A model generated the notes under the pieces. The model made no database searches and was not told the DNA's origin. It worked only from the letters and a program-made list of their open reading frames with translations. From Aureobasidium sp. EXF-3400 (Eukaryota; Ascomycota; Dothideomycetes; Dothideales; Saccotheciaceae), in contig SWBL01000655.1 in NCBI GenBank assembly GCA_024195585.1, positions 1-13,241 of the forward strand: 13,241 nt of DNA. The letters run 5' to 3'. Made by a program: the position numbers and the translations under genes. Shown here piece after piece: positions 1-9,035 of the stretch (its first letter is position 1; every line of letters begins with the position of its first letter).

Positions 1-546
1 GATGGCCCAAAGTGCAAAGTCCCGCCTATGAATCACTCTATCACAGACATCAAGAAACGTGAGAAGTGCCCAGATTGCGCATCTCGGTCGTCGTAGAGAA
101 CGACCTTCAGGGTATTTGATTCCAACTCCACATCACACAACGGGTCGACGCTAATACCTAATAGGATACGTCTCGCACTTGTCTTGACAAGCTACAGCTT
201 TGCGATGGATGCAAATTAGAGCAGAGAAAGCGATATACTCAAGTCTAGTCAGCAGGATGCTGCTCGCTTACATGAGAGTTTGTAGTCTAAGTCTCAGATC
301 TAGTAGCGAGGTTGGAGAAGGAAGTGAGGTACAATAAATCGTTATGGGCTTTGGAAGAATTGTCAGCAGTCTTAGTTTCGATTTTGAACGCACCTCGGGA
401 GTATCTCTGGAAACTCATCACGCTCTCTTCTACCTTGAAACTGTTCTCTCTATTACTTCGGGCAGTGCTCAACCGTTTACAGTGACTAGTCCACATCTAT
501 GCTCCCTTGTTGGGGTAGTGAGTCCGGACTGCTTGGCTGTGAAATT

Positions 547-717
547 TCAAATGAAGTTCCCGCTCGCTTCTGAATCTATATCGCACACTGTGACGATTAT
601 CGTCTCTTGCTGCGACTCCTGCCCCCCGTCGTCCCCATTTTCGTCTTCGTGCTCTAACTTTCTCTGTCCCACCAGGGATTCCAGGCTTTTTGGTTTGGGC
701 GGACCCTCGAGGCACAT
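547..717 (-). CDS. Possible small ORF or terminal exon, unrecognised
   Basis: Reading on the minus strand from an ATG at 717 to TGA at 549-547 gives 56 residues. The same frame stays open upstream to about 840, where a TAG ends it, so this could be the last exon of a spliced gene instead. The product is acidic and Gln/Glu/Asp-rich in the middle (for example KLEHEDENGDDGG), followed by a short beta-prone stretch (ETIIVTV) and the end EASGNFI. Third codon positions are moderately G/C-rich, as in the neighbouring genes. I recognise no domain and could not find a convincing upstream exon with consensus splice sites. The region is open in the other frames too, so a chance ORF is a real possibility. 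Confidence 0.2.
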   Translation of the reverse strand: MCLEGPPKPKSLESLVGQRKLEHEDENGDDGGQESQQETIIVTVCDIDSEASGNFI

Positions 718-1115
718 CGCTTGATCGAGCTTGTGGGCGCTCTGATGATCGTGACGTGACCACCAGCTGATGAGGCGTGGGAGGCTGCGACAGTGGCGGC
801 ATTGGGGTCTTTGATGACGGCGGCTATGCCTTGAATAGCTCTACCGCGGGAACCGCGATTGTGGAATCGGGAAACCGCCGTTCTCGTAAGCGCATCGCAG
901 CGTCTTGGCGTGTCGGCTTTGCAACCTACTACAAGCGGTGAGAGCGGCTGCAGACTATTTACCATCACATTATCACTCTGCCATAGGATCATACCATCGT
1001 ACCATCATAGAGTGGTCTCACCACGTCAAGGCTTCACTATCAAGTGTGCTGGTAGAATCGTTGGTAAAGTACCAATGGTGCCTAAACAAGCCAATGCCCG
1101 CCATGTTCATCAAGG

Positions 1116-1167
1116 ACTGCTTCCAATGCTGAGCCTGATGCACATCAGGCTACTGCAGCATTGCAGT
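1116..1167. repeat. Long imperfect palindrome (foldback)
   Basis: AGCCTGATG (1132-1140) pairs perfectly with CATCAGGCT (1143-1151) across a 2-nt CA centre. It is extended by AATGCTG (1125-1131) with CAGCATT (1156-1162), leaving a 4-nt ACTG bulge, and then by ACTGC (1116-1120) with GCAGT (1163-1167), leaving a TTCC bulge on the left arm. In total 21 base pairs form over 52 nt. It lies in non-coding sequence. It could be an RNA hairpin, a decayed inverted repeat or chance. Confidence 0.6.
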
Positions 1168-1465
1168 TGGTCCTAGGCCGAAGGTCTGCTCCATGGAGTA
1201 ATCGAAACCTCCCCATCAGAGCTAGATAGCAAAGTTCAAAGACTTAAACGCGTTTTTTGAAGATAGTCACATATAGCAAGAATGAGATAGGAGGAGCAGC
1301 AGACTCTTCTTCTACTACATCAAATCGTTACTCATATGATGATGTCTCCTTTGAAAGATGTAAACACTCTTCTCATATGACAATGATTAACGAAGCGAAG
1401 AAGATTATTCAACCGTATTTCGTCCAAAATCTAACCCATGAGTGGATGTGAAAGGATTCTATAAA

Positions 1466-2659
1466 TCACTGCCGTACCACTATCACGCAGCCCTTGTCCA
1501 TGCTCCAGATGGCAGCGGGGGAAGAGGAATCGATGGAGGAGGTGTCGGTGCTGCTAGACTCCAACAAGGTATAGTTTCCTGAGGCCTCAACAGAGTTGGA
1601 GAACATACATCTGCAGTCGTGAAACCTTCAATGCTTGCATACTGGATGGGGGGTGCAGAAGCGACCGTGGAGAGCTGATGATTATTCCCAGCAGATTTGA
1701 GGCGGGATGAAGAAAGACTGACGTTTCTCTTGGAGGCACCCTGAAAGCTGACTGACTGAGCGAGAGGCCAATTTACAGGGTCACCGATATGATGAGGTGG
1801 TGAGGGTGGAGGCCTCAGAGGAGTAGAAGTTGAAAGTGGTGTCGCATATCGCAGAACCGAATCCTCGGGCGTCTGCGAATGCTTTGGTCAGTATTTACAC
1901 ATACCGTAAGATGGTAGCTCTCCACCAGGGACATACCGTAGGAAGTTTTGTCTGTAATCCACCATCATGCTGTGGGAATTTTCCAGGGAAGTTTTGGTCT
2001 GGCAGCGGTTGAGGCACGCTTAGAACAGACGGCTTGGGATTGGCGTAGCTCCCGGGCTGGACGTCTTGACACAAAGTCTGTGTTGATGAGTTCTGAGGTG
2101 TAACTCTAGTAGACCTGGCCGGGAGATATTGGCCTGGTCTTCCAGCACCTCGCGCATCGGTGACTTTGCTCGAGTTCAGTCCTCCTTTGGACAGGTCTGA
2201 CATCTTAGACGAGCGGACTGTACCTCCTGGGCCAAGAGAAATCATAGTACGACCCATGATCAGTTTATCAGAGCCTTCATGCAAGGACGGTGGTATTTCA
2301 GATTGACGATATAATGTTTGGTGTTGGGTGGCGGAGGAAAGTAAACCTTCATGTGTGTTTGGGAGCAGCTTCTGCTTCTTGCTTCCAGTCTTGACGAGAC
2401 CATTGACAGGGTATACAGAGGCATTGTACCCTCTTAGATAATCTATGTTTGACTCACTGGAAGCACCATGCAGGCTGGAGCTTGAGGTTCGATGTGAGGA
2501 TCCCGAGCTCGTTCGGTTCGAACTTGGCAGTTGGGACTTCTTTGGAGTCTTCTTCGAAGCTGATGGAAGCATATTCTTCAGACATCTCTTGAGTCTCGAT
2601 AGATCTCTGACCGTGCTTTTGTGAATCTGGTTCGAGGTATTGTCCTGCTCGACAGACAT
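1466..2659 (-). CDS. Ser/Thr/Pro-rich hypothetical protein, spliced
   Basis: I do not recognise this protein. Exon 1 (2659-1937, 241 codons) starts at an ATG with G at -3. It is basic near the N-terminus (residues about 20-45, rich in Lys/Arg/Ser) and then low-complexity with Ser-rich runs (SSGSSHRTSSSS), suggesting a largely disordered protein. There is no signal peptide or membrane segment. Intron 1 (1936-1873) has strong splice signals. Exon 2 starts at 1872 in the same frame and remains open and Ser/Pro-rich. Near the end the likely frame changes: a frame with strongly C/G-ending codons runs to TGA at 1468-1466 (ending MDKGCVIVVRQ), while the unspliced exon 2 frame stops at 1485-1483. A second intron from the GTATGC donor at 1642, ending at 1554 (89 nt) or 1611 (32 nt), joins the frames, giving about 346 or 365 residues. 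Without it the product would be 370 residues. The gene is probably real; its C-terminus is unsettled. Confidence 0.6.
1554..1642 (-). other. Proposed second intron of the minus-strand gene
   Basis: The donor is GTATGC at 1642 (phase 2). The acceptor TCTAG ending at 1554 (89 nt) and the acceptor CTGCAG ending at 1611 (32 nt, very short) both lead into the terminal frame ending at 1466. No clean CTAAC-type branch site is visible for either. The proposal rests mainly on the third-position C/G bias of the terminal frame compared with the alternative frame. Confidence 0.3.
1873..1936 (-). other. Intron 1 of the minus-strand hypothetical gene
   Basis: This 64-nt intron has donor GTATGT (1936-1931), branch site ATACTGAC (CTGAC at forward 1891-1887) and acceptor GCAG ending at 1873, 15 nt after the branch A. 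It is phase 0. Removing it joins exon 1 to a downstream frame that stays open for about 130 codons, whereas reading through gives a TAA after 13 codons. A second GTATGT lies inside (minus strand, about 1904-1899) but would give only a 32-nt intron. Confidence 0.75.
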
Positions 2660-5600
2660 GGCTTTTCAGAGAGCACTCGCGATCTTGTGCTACTAAGGAT
2701 CAAAGTGGATGATTGATTAGCAGTACTGGAACGGATGAGGGTTTTGGAACAGCTAAGCGAATAGTCAAACAAGTTGAGTGCGCAGAAGTTGAGCTGCAAG
2801 AGGAGTGGGCAATGAACCGCAGGAGAAAGAAAATTGAAGAAAGAATGGAGTCTTTATGAACGACCCTGTTTTGCTCCAGCTGAGGGTAATCAATCGCACT
2901 TGTCAGGATCAGACGACTGCCGCCATGAGGCCATCAAAATCTTGCACGATGAGCTTTCATGGAACATTGAGGTCTGGATCATCTTCATTGAGAGGGGTAT
3001 GAGCACATCCGACCATGGTTTGAAGCAGACCTGAATATGTTACCATCAATCCTGCACCTCATTTCCACAAGACAGACATCCGAGCAGTAGACCATTGGAG
3101 GAAAATCGAGAAGCGCTTGTACCTGGAGAGCAATAGCACGCTAGCAGACATCTATGCCTTCATCAGGTATAGATGGGCACTCCCGTACTACCATCAGCAT
3201 GTCCAACCCTATGTACATCTCGTCTGATAGGGTCGATCAACAAGGAATCACTGTGACGAGAGCCTATAACTTGACTTTCGTGCTGGCTCTCGCTATCTAA
3301 ATGCTGAGAGCGGCATCGGGATTCGTAGATAGTGTCATACATGTGACCGTAAGCGGACAAGCTGAGCGAGCTGCAGGCGAAGGCGTCTCGACTGCAGCCT
3401 GGACTAAACTTGTGACATCCGATTGCTCGTAAGCTCATATACTTTGCGGGTTCTCTTCCACGTAAGCAGCTCGCTCACGTTAGCACGCATAATCCATCAC
3501 AAGAAAGACAGCTTACTGACTAGCGTTCGCGGATCCGCAGGTGACTAGGGCTTCAGGATACATGGGCATCGTTCAGACTACTCTGCGGTCGAGGAACCAA
3601 ACTTGAACATGGTACTCACCTTCTTGCTCCATAAAGACACATAAAAAGTCGCGGTGTGCTCCTCCTTCCCTGGAGAGCCAGTCAGTACTTTTGATCTCCC
3701 AGGACAACATTCGTGATCGAACATATGACAAGTAATCACTCAACGTAACGGCTTAAAGCGTGCTTGATGATCTTGGCGCGGTGAGTCTATCTGCATGATG
3801 GAGTTCTTTCCCACGCACCGAGATCTGATTGGTCTAGATGTGGCTGGATTACAAATTCCTGTTGACAGCAAGTGATCTTGGCTGAATGTGACCCCCCTGC
3901 GCCGGTTTCTCGCTAAAGCGCATTTTTGCACGTCGGCCGTAGCGTTCGATCATCCACTCTCGCACTGGAACGATGTTGCAGTCTGTCCGACCATCCCCCA
4001 TAGAAGTTCATGCATGCACATACTCGATAATTCACAAGCGTCATTCCCACTCGTTATTACGAAAATGTATCAGTCGGGCATCATTAAAACAATCCCTGAA
4101 TCATTCCGCATGATGATCGTTAGCGTACAAGTCATACATCTGCCGCGCAGACTATGCACTGAACGGAACCATGCTACAATGCAAACGCTTCATCATCTGC
4201 AGCGCGAAGCATAGTTTTGTTCTTTCTAGTGTACACTTCTCGGCTTAGAGGTCCCGCGCATCGATTGACGGCTCGACTACGCATGCAGTAAATGTCAAAT
4301 CTCTGCAGAGTACATTGTTTGAGAGATTATATGAAGATAGCCTCTGGATATTCGTCTCTATCTGCGACGACAAAGTAACACATGCTATTTGAAAGTCAGT
4401 GTATGTGTCCAACAGTATGTGTCTCGTAGTTTTTGGATTCTCATCAATCGCTTCTGCTCGAGCGTAACAACAATGTTGACATAAGAATTCCATCTCCACT
4501 CGATGGTCACCTTACTCGGTTCTTCCTGGAGACCTTCGTACCCTGCATTGTTTGAGAGTCTCGAAGCCTACTTTGTATAGTGCGAGCACCAAGAGGTTGT
4601 GTTGAGAAGAAGCAGCAGACAGACTGCACATATGGTCACTGCAGACTAGAGCGACTGGTCAGCTTTCATGGTTGATTCCACGAACTCATAATCTTTCGTT
4701 AAACTAGAGGTATCCTGCAAGATCCCTTCCGACAAACGCGACGTCAATAATGACACTCGACAAACCGAATGGAAAAGCTATGCTAAGCGACAAATTAGCT
4801 CTAAGCAGAGCCAGGCGCTCGGGTGGAAGCAAGATGTGCAAGAGCACCATCAGGTACGCCAGCACTAATAAGCACATTCCGACGATAGTTAGACGTCAAA
4901 ATGTCTCAATTTCAGATCTGAGATTTTTCCTAAACCATCAAGATGAATAATCGCAAGGTGGGAGAGTTTGTTATTAGTCAGGGAATTAATTCAGTCCCAT
5001 CGCTGAATCCTGAACATGTGGATATTATGCCGACCGTCAAATTGACAGGCAGATCCTCGAGAACCTCTTCGAATACCACATCAGCTACAGTAGTTATCAT
5101 AGTTTATACGTTTACGAGGGCTGAGGAAGTAGCCAATACTGTTGCATCAACTTGAGAGGCTCCTGACGCGACCAGATCGCCCGTGAGGGAAAGGAATCTT
5201 CAAAATCTGCCCGGGCGAATGTGTAGTACACCGTGTCGTATCATCTCAGGACCATCGATATGCGGTCACCGAACAAATTCATTGGTGACTCTCGCCTCGA
5301 ACAGGATATGTTACCCTCATCAGCGGTCAAGGAGCATGACGCTTTAAGGTCCTCTAATGAGAATAACAACGTGGTGCATACGAGCAAAGCGAACAAGCAA
5401 ATAACGGAAAGCGAATGGAGCATTAGAGGAGCGCATCTTCTCTTCCTCGCCTGACTTCTGGACACATGAACAAGATCTCTGAATTGGTGATCGGTATTGG
5501 TCATGGATATAGAGTGGACGAGGACGGCGTACATGGAAGGTAGAGGAACGTTACAGTTGATCGGGAGAAGCAAATCTTACTTCATTCTCGCACCACACAT

Positions 5601-6584
5601 ACTGCCGATTGGCCAAACCGATGTGTTCAGTCAACTAAGGGGTGGTCTAGTCGAAATCTTGGCTAACAAAGCAACGTTAGAGAAACAAAACAAAAGAGAA
5701 ATCACGTCAGTGATACTGGTCAGATGAGGACAATACCCTATTGGCTTTTAAGATTGACAGCTGAAATAAGCAAGTCAACCAGACTCACCAATGCATATCT
5801 GTTGACGCACGTGTTTCGAATCGGTGACCCGAGCACAATCTAGCTTGTATTGCACGAGTAGGCCGATCAAGCAAGGAAACAAATGAGTACCGACTTGCTC
5901 TCTAACGTACCAATAATCGCTGGAGACATCTGTTGCGAGTCGTGTTTTGCTAGATGATAGTGCTGTCATCGTTACGAATCGCCCTGCATAACATTCAATA
6001 GCGCACTGTAGTTTCCTTTGCAACGTGATGAAGCAGCTTCAAAAGTAACCGTGTGCGAGGTCCGCGAAGGTTTGGTTGTCTTTGATCTCAATCGCGTTGA
6101 CTAAAAGTTGATGATCATGATAATGTTGCATGGATTAGAATAGCGTGGAAGCGTCGTTCGATGCGTGGATGCAGTCCGGTGTTGCGAAAGAGCTAGCGCG
6201 GCGGCTCGTTTTAGTCACCTGCGGAAGAAGCGAGTCAGCTACGTCGACGATCTCACTGCGGAGGACAAAAGTATCCCCGTGCGATTTGGTAGGATATTGC
6301 CAAATCCACTCAGCCGTTACACTCGAATACTTTTTGTGCTGGTCTTGCGGACTCGAAGAAATTCATGTTCCAGCACCCGTAAGAGTCGACGCTGCCAAAG
6401 GTTGTCCGGCTTCGCTGCTTGCCTCTCTTGACTGGCTGCAGCCTGAATCACGTGTCTTTACGCGGCGTGTAGGAAGCAATAATGGCTGGAATTGCCCTTT
6501 TCGCGACATCGAACAACACGAAGCAACTGACCAAACGCACTTCGATCCAATGTGCAATCTCACTCCATCGGTTGCACGCTCAAC
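2660..6584. other. Gene-poor intergenic stretch
   Basis: Almost four kilobases hold only short ORFs of about 110 codons or fewer, with none showing a family motif, convincing splice signals or consistent codon bias. The longest are 3888-4214 (plus), 5241-5573 (minus) and 3163-3438 (minus). An ORF at 6145-6584 overlaps another of similar length in a different frame; part of it (around 6195-6290) looks mildly coding-like but was not identified. No transposase, reverse transcriptase, long terminal repeat or terminal inverted repeat could be read by eye. Decayed transposon sequence cannot be excluded. Confidence 0.5.
2817..2850 (-). promoter_or_regulatory. Pyrimidine-rich tract upstream of the minus-strand gene
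   Basis: On the minus strand this stretch is almost pure C/T (runs such as TTCTTTCTTC and TTTTCTTTCTCCT), about 160-190 nt upstream of the ATG at 2659. CT-rich tracts are common near transcription start sites of filamentous ascomycete genes. No TATA box was seen. Confidence 0.35.
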
Positions 6585-7349
6585 ATGTCAAGCTACTCGG
6601 ACTGTTCTTCACTTCTTTCAGGCCCTGGACCAGACTCAGACTATCTCCCTTACGATGCGGATTACAGCTACTAGCCCTTGCTCCCCAGCTTCGTCAGCTC
6701 TCTCCTGACCTGGAAACCTCAGAACATCCCCTTCCTCAGTCTTCCACCAGAAATCAGAAATCGAATATATCGACTGGCGTGCGAACCCAGACACCCATCA
6801 TACAATGATCTCACACGCTTCGATCTGACCTGTCCCTGAATGTTTCCCTGCTGGGAGAGAGGAGGCTTGATGTACGCTTGCAAGCAAGTGAGAAGCGAGT
6901 TTATGCCTCTGTTCATCGCCTCTACATTCTTCCTGCTGCATCTGGGCTATTGGGAGGAACAATCTGGCCTCCAAACCGTAGCTTGGTTCAAGGAAGCCGG
7001 CCCTGCTCTAACTTCGCATATTCGCCGGCTGCAAGTTAACTTTGGCGTGAGCTGGTCGGACAAATCTCGTACCATTTTCGCTCCCTCCTACATCAAGTCT
7101 GCCACGTCAGTGACTGAAATTGCCGGTCTGCACATTGAAGTTTCAGGTGAAAGCCACCTTGAAATATCACTAGCCTATGACACAAAGGTCGACGAACGAG
7201 CTCTCCACGACATAGAGGCCAAAGTCGGACGAAGCCTCAAAGACGGCTCGACTGGCCTGATGGGCTTTGATGAGTTCAAGATCATGCACGAAGTGCTGCA
7301 GCAATATCATCCTGGCTTCATTTACAGAAAGAATCCACAAGATTTCTGA
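6585..7349 (+). pseudogene. F-box-like (LPPEIRN motif) protein, interrupted by two stops
   Basis: From the ATG at 6585 to TGA at 7347-7349 one frame reads through 254 codons with no frameshift but contains TAG at 6672-6674 (codon 30) and TGA at 6837-6839 (codon 85). Between the stops lies FLSLPPEIRNRIYRLACEP (about codons 49-67), the N-terminal signature of a large family of fungal F-box-like proteins. After the second stop come the family-like WERGGLMYACKQVRSEF and the C-terminal part IRRLQVNFGV...FDEFKIM. In this family the N-terminal helix is thought to recruit partners as F-boxes do, but the function is not established. A shorter product could start at ATG 6840, directly after the second stop (169 aa), but would lack the LPPEIRN motif. 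I found no consensus donor that would splice out either stop. TAG could come from CAG by a C-to-T change in a CpA context, the pattern of repeat-induced point mutation; TGA could come from CGA. Confidence 0.6.
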
Positions 7350-8454
7350 AGCTGCGTGTGGCTTCACCTGGATGGCAGTCTTGCGGGCAGGTGATTGCTT
7401 CAATGGGAATAGTTGAAAAGAGGATGAGCACATCACTCCTCTCGGCACATACGTCGATGAGTATTGTGACGAAGACTTTCATGCAGACACGACTTGATTG
7501 CATGGTTGCGAGGGACATGATTTGCTGGGGTCAACGCAACGAACAGACAGCTTTCTAGACCACGTAGCTAGCGAAGCGTGAGAAAATGGCTAACATGACA
7601 AAGAGAGAACTATTTCCGTGCGACTCAGATGATTCTTGCTGTAAAGATACTCAATAGACGACTCGTGTGTCTTGCGCAAATTTCGGAAATCTCATCCGGC
7701 TGGATATCAACTCTTACCGTCGCCCTAGTGTAACGCGGCGTCTAAACGATTGTGGAGGAATGCTCTACATATCGGTCTCCGCCAGAATATGATATTGCGG
7801 TGAGAACGGTCAAGATACAGTGAGACATACCTCCCTACGGACCATACCGTCTGGCACAAGTCTATACCATCAATTTTCGCCAGGGTTACCCGCGCAACGA
7901 GTCTCCATTTGGGCTTCCAGTTGTCATCAGCCTTGTCAAGTGATGGAAATAGCAACTTTTAACATTTCAGAATGCCTCTCTATTGGAAAGTGATAACCAA
8001 TGTGTTTGCTAGGGATCGTTCCAACTTTTCCATGTCCTCATCACAGCGATCTCGTGTAACTTAGCTCAGTCTGGAAGCTATTGATTCGAGAGCATCTTTA
8101 TTTGTGTTTTCACTAGCGACAAATTCACTCTTGCTTCTAAGCTGACTTTTTTACACCCATAGTGAGAAGGCTCTCCAGACTCAACGAGTAATCATTCTGT
8201 AAAGTGTTCCACCTAGCATGAAACCATCGACATGGCAGCTGACTTGTGGGATAGATGGGCAAAACCCCAAGAATAACTTCATTTAGATTAGTATGTGACA
8301 CAAGTTGAGAAAAGTGGTAACAAAACAGAGTCTTAGTTCTTCAAAGAAACGATATCATGACCTATGCTGCCCAGCGTAAAGGTTCCATCCTTTGCATTAA
8401 TTATTGCTGATGTCAATCCGTCATGATACAGCGACAATCCCCTTGGCGCAGCTG

Positions 8455-8487
8455 CACGGGGTCCCGTGGGGACCGCGGGAATCCCGC
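8455..8487. repeat. Two adjacent GC-rich hairpins
   Basis: GGTCCC (8460-8465) pairs with GGGACC (8469-8474) across GTG, and immediately after it GCGGG (8475-8479) pairs with CCCGC (8483-8487) across AAT. An alternative pairing, CACGGG (8455-8460) with CCCGTG (8463-8468), overlaps the first. The function is unknown; the tract lies about 550 nt upstream of the NLR start codon. Confidence 0.5.
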
Positions 8488-8953
8488 TTTAGCTCATTCT
8501 GGCTATCGCGGATCGCTTTGCGATTAGCTTACGGGCCATGGCGGAGATGCGGGGTCGAGAATTCCGGCGGATCAAGTACGAACGACATCTGGCCTCAGCT
8601 CAAACCAATGTTGTCCGCTTTCCTTGGCCTGCAAATTGATAGACCAACTTGTCTGACATCGAGAGCGACGAAGGCGCGATAGCTCTTGAGATACCATACG
8701 GAGTCTTCGATGCGTGTCTGCGGTCAGACGATGCCCATCAACTACAGGTAGGAATGGCGCAGTGGCGTCTCACTGGATGCTCATGCACGTCGCTTATCTT
8801 TGTCGCTGCATGCATCGCTGCATCTGGAGCGCATACTCATTCGGTGCACTAGTGGTTGTGCGGGCGGCATGAAAGAATCGGGCTGAAGATGCCGAGTCCA
8901 GTTCTCGTTACCTTGGTGGTTCCTCTCCCTTCCAACACAATCAGTCATTGCTT

Positions 8954-9035
8954 CCAATACTCTCAACACCATAACCTCTGGTCACGCAGAACGTCTTTCT
9001 TCTTCCAGCTGCTGGAACTTTCGCACAGTCTCGAT
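8954..9035 (+). promoter_or_regulatory. CCAAT box and pyrimidine-rich leader of the NLR gene
   Basis: A CCAAT pentamer lies at 8954-8958, followed by a CT-rich stretch (CTTTCTTCTTCC near 8995-9006) up to the ATG at 9036, which has G at -3. CCAAT boxes are bound by the Hap/CBF complex in fungi, and CT-rich leaders are typical near their start sites. No TATA box was seen. The assignment is by pattern only. Confidence 0.35.

Larger units (their letters stand above)
1..1465. other. Left intergenic region without a confident gene
   Basis: I see no recognisable domain on either strand. All three minus-strand frames are fairly open over roughly 500-840 because the stretch is GC-richer, so ORF length there means little. 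The only coding-like piece noted is the short minus-strand ORF 717-547, listed separately. A long foldback lies at 1116-1167. No tRNA-like T-arm, simple repeat or terminal inverted repeat was found by eye. Confidence 0.5.
7350..9035. other. Intergenic region upstream of the NLR gene
   Basis: No gene is supported here. The part from about 7560 to 8400 is AT-richer and shows nothing recognisable. The part from about 8404 to 8700 is GC-richer and contains two adjacent hairpins, with open frames of about 90 codons that match no family known to me. The last 100 nt are the probable 5' untranslated region and promoter of the NLR gene. Confidence 0.5.

Noticed and set aside
344..724. 126-codon plus-strand ORF
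   Set aside because: No motif and no codon bias like the other genes. It overlaps open frames on the minus strand in a GC-richer region where stops are rare, so it is probably chance.
497..992. Two overlapping minus-strand ORFs (101 and 112 codons)
   Set aside because: They occupy the same DNA in different frames and neither shows a family motif. The third frame (ending at 547) looked slightly more coding-like and is listed with low confidence.
5241..5573. 110-codon minus-strand ORF with a hydrophobic segment
   Set aside because: The hydrophobic stretch (VICLFALLVCTTLLF) suggested a membrane protein, but an open plus-strand frame overlaps it and there are no promoter or splice signals or family resemblance.
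5795..5850. tRNA-like TTCGAA sequence (around 5815)
   Set aside because: The T-arm box is not a proper GGTTCGAATCC-type motif on either strand, and no acceptor stem or anticodon arm could be paired.
6145..6708. 187-codon plus-strand ORF
   Set aside because: It begins at a non-ATG codon, overlaps two other frames and ends inside the F-box-like gene, where the family motif lies in a different frame.
8404..8852. ORFs of 92 and 67 codons upstream of the NLR
   Set aside because: No recognisable domain. Openness follows local GC content, and neither connects to the NLR by a consensus splice site.
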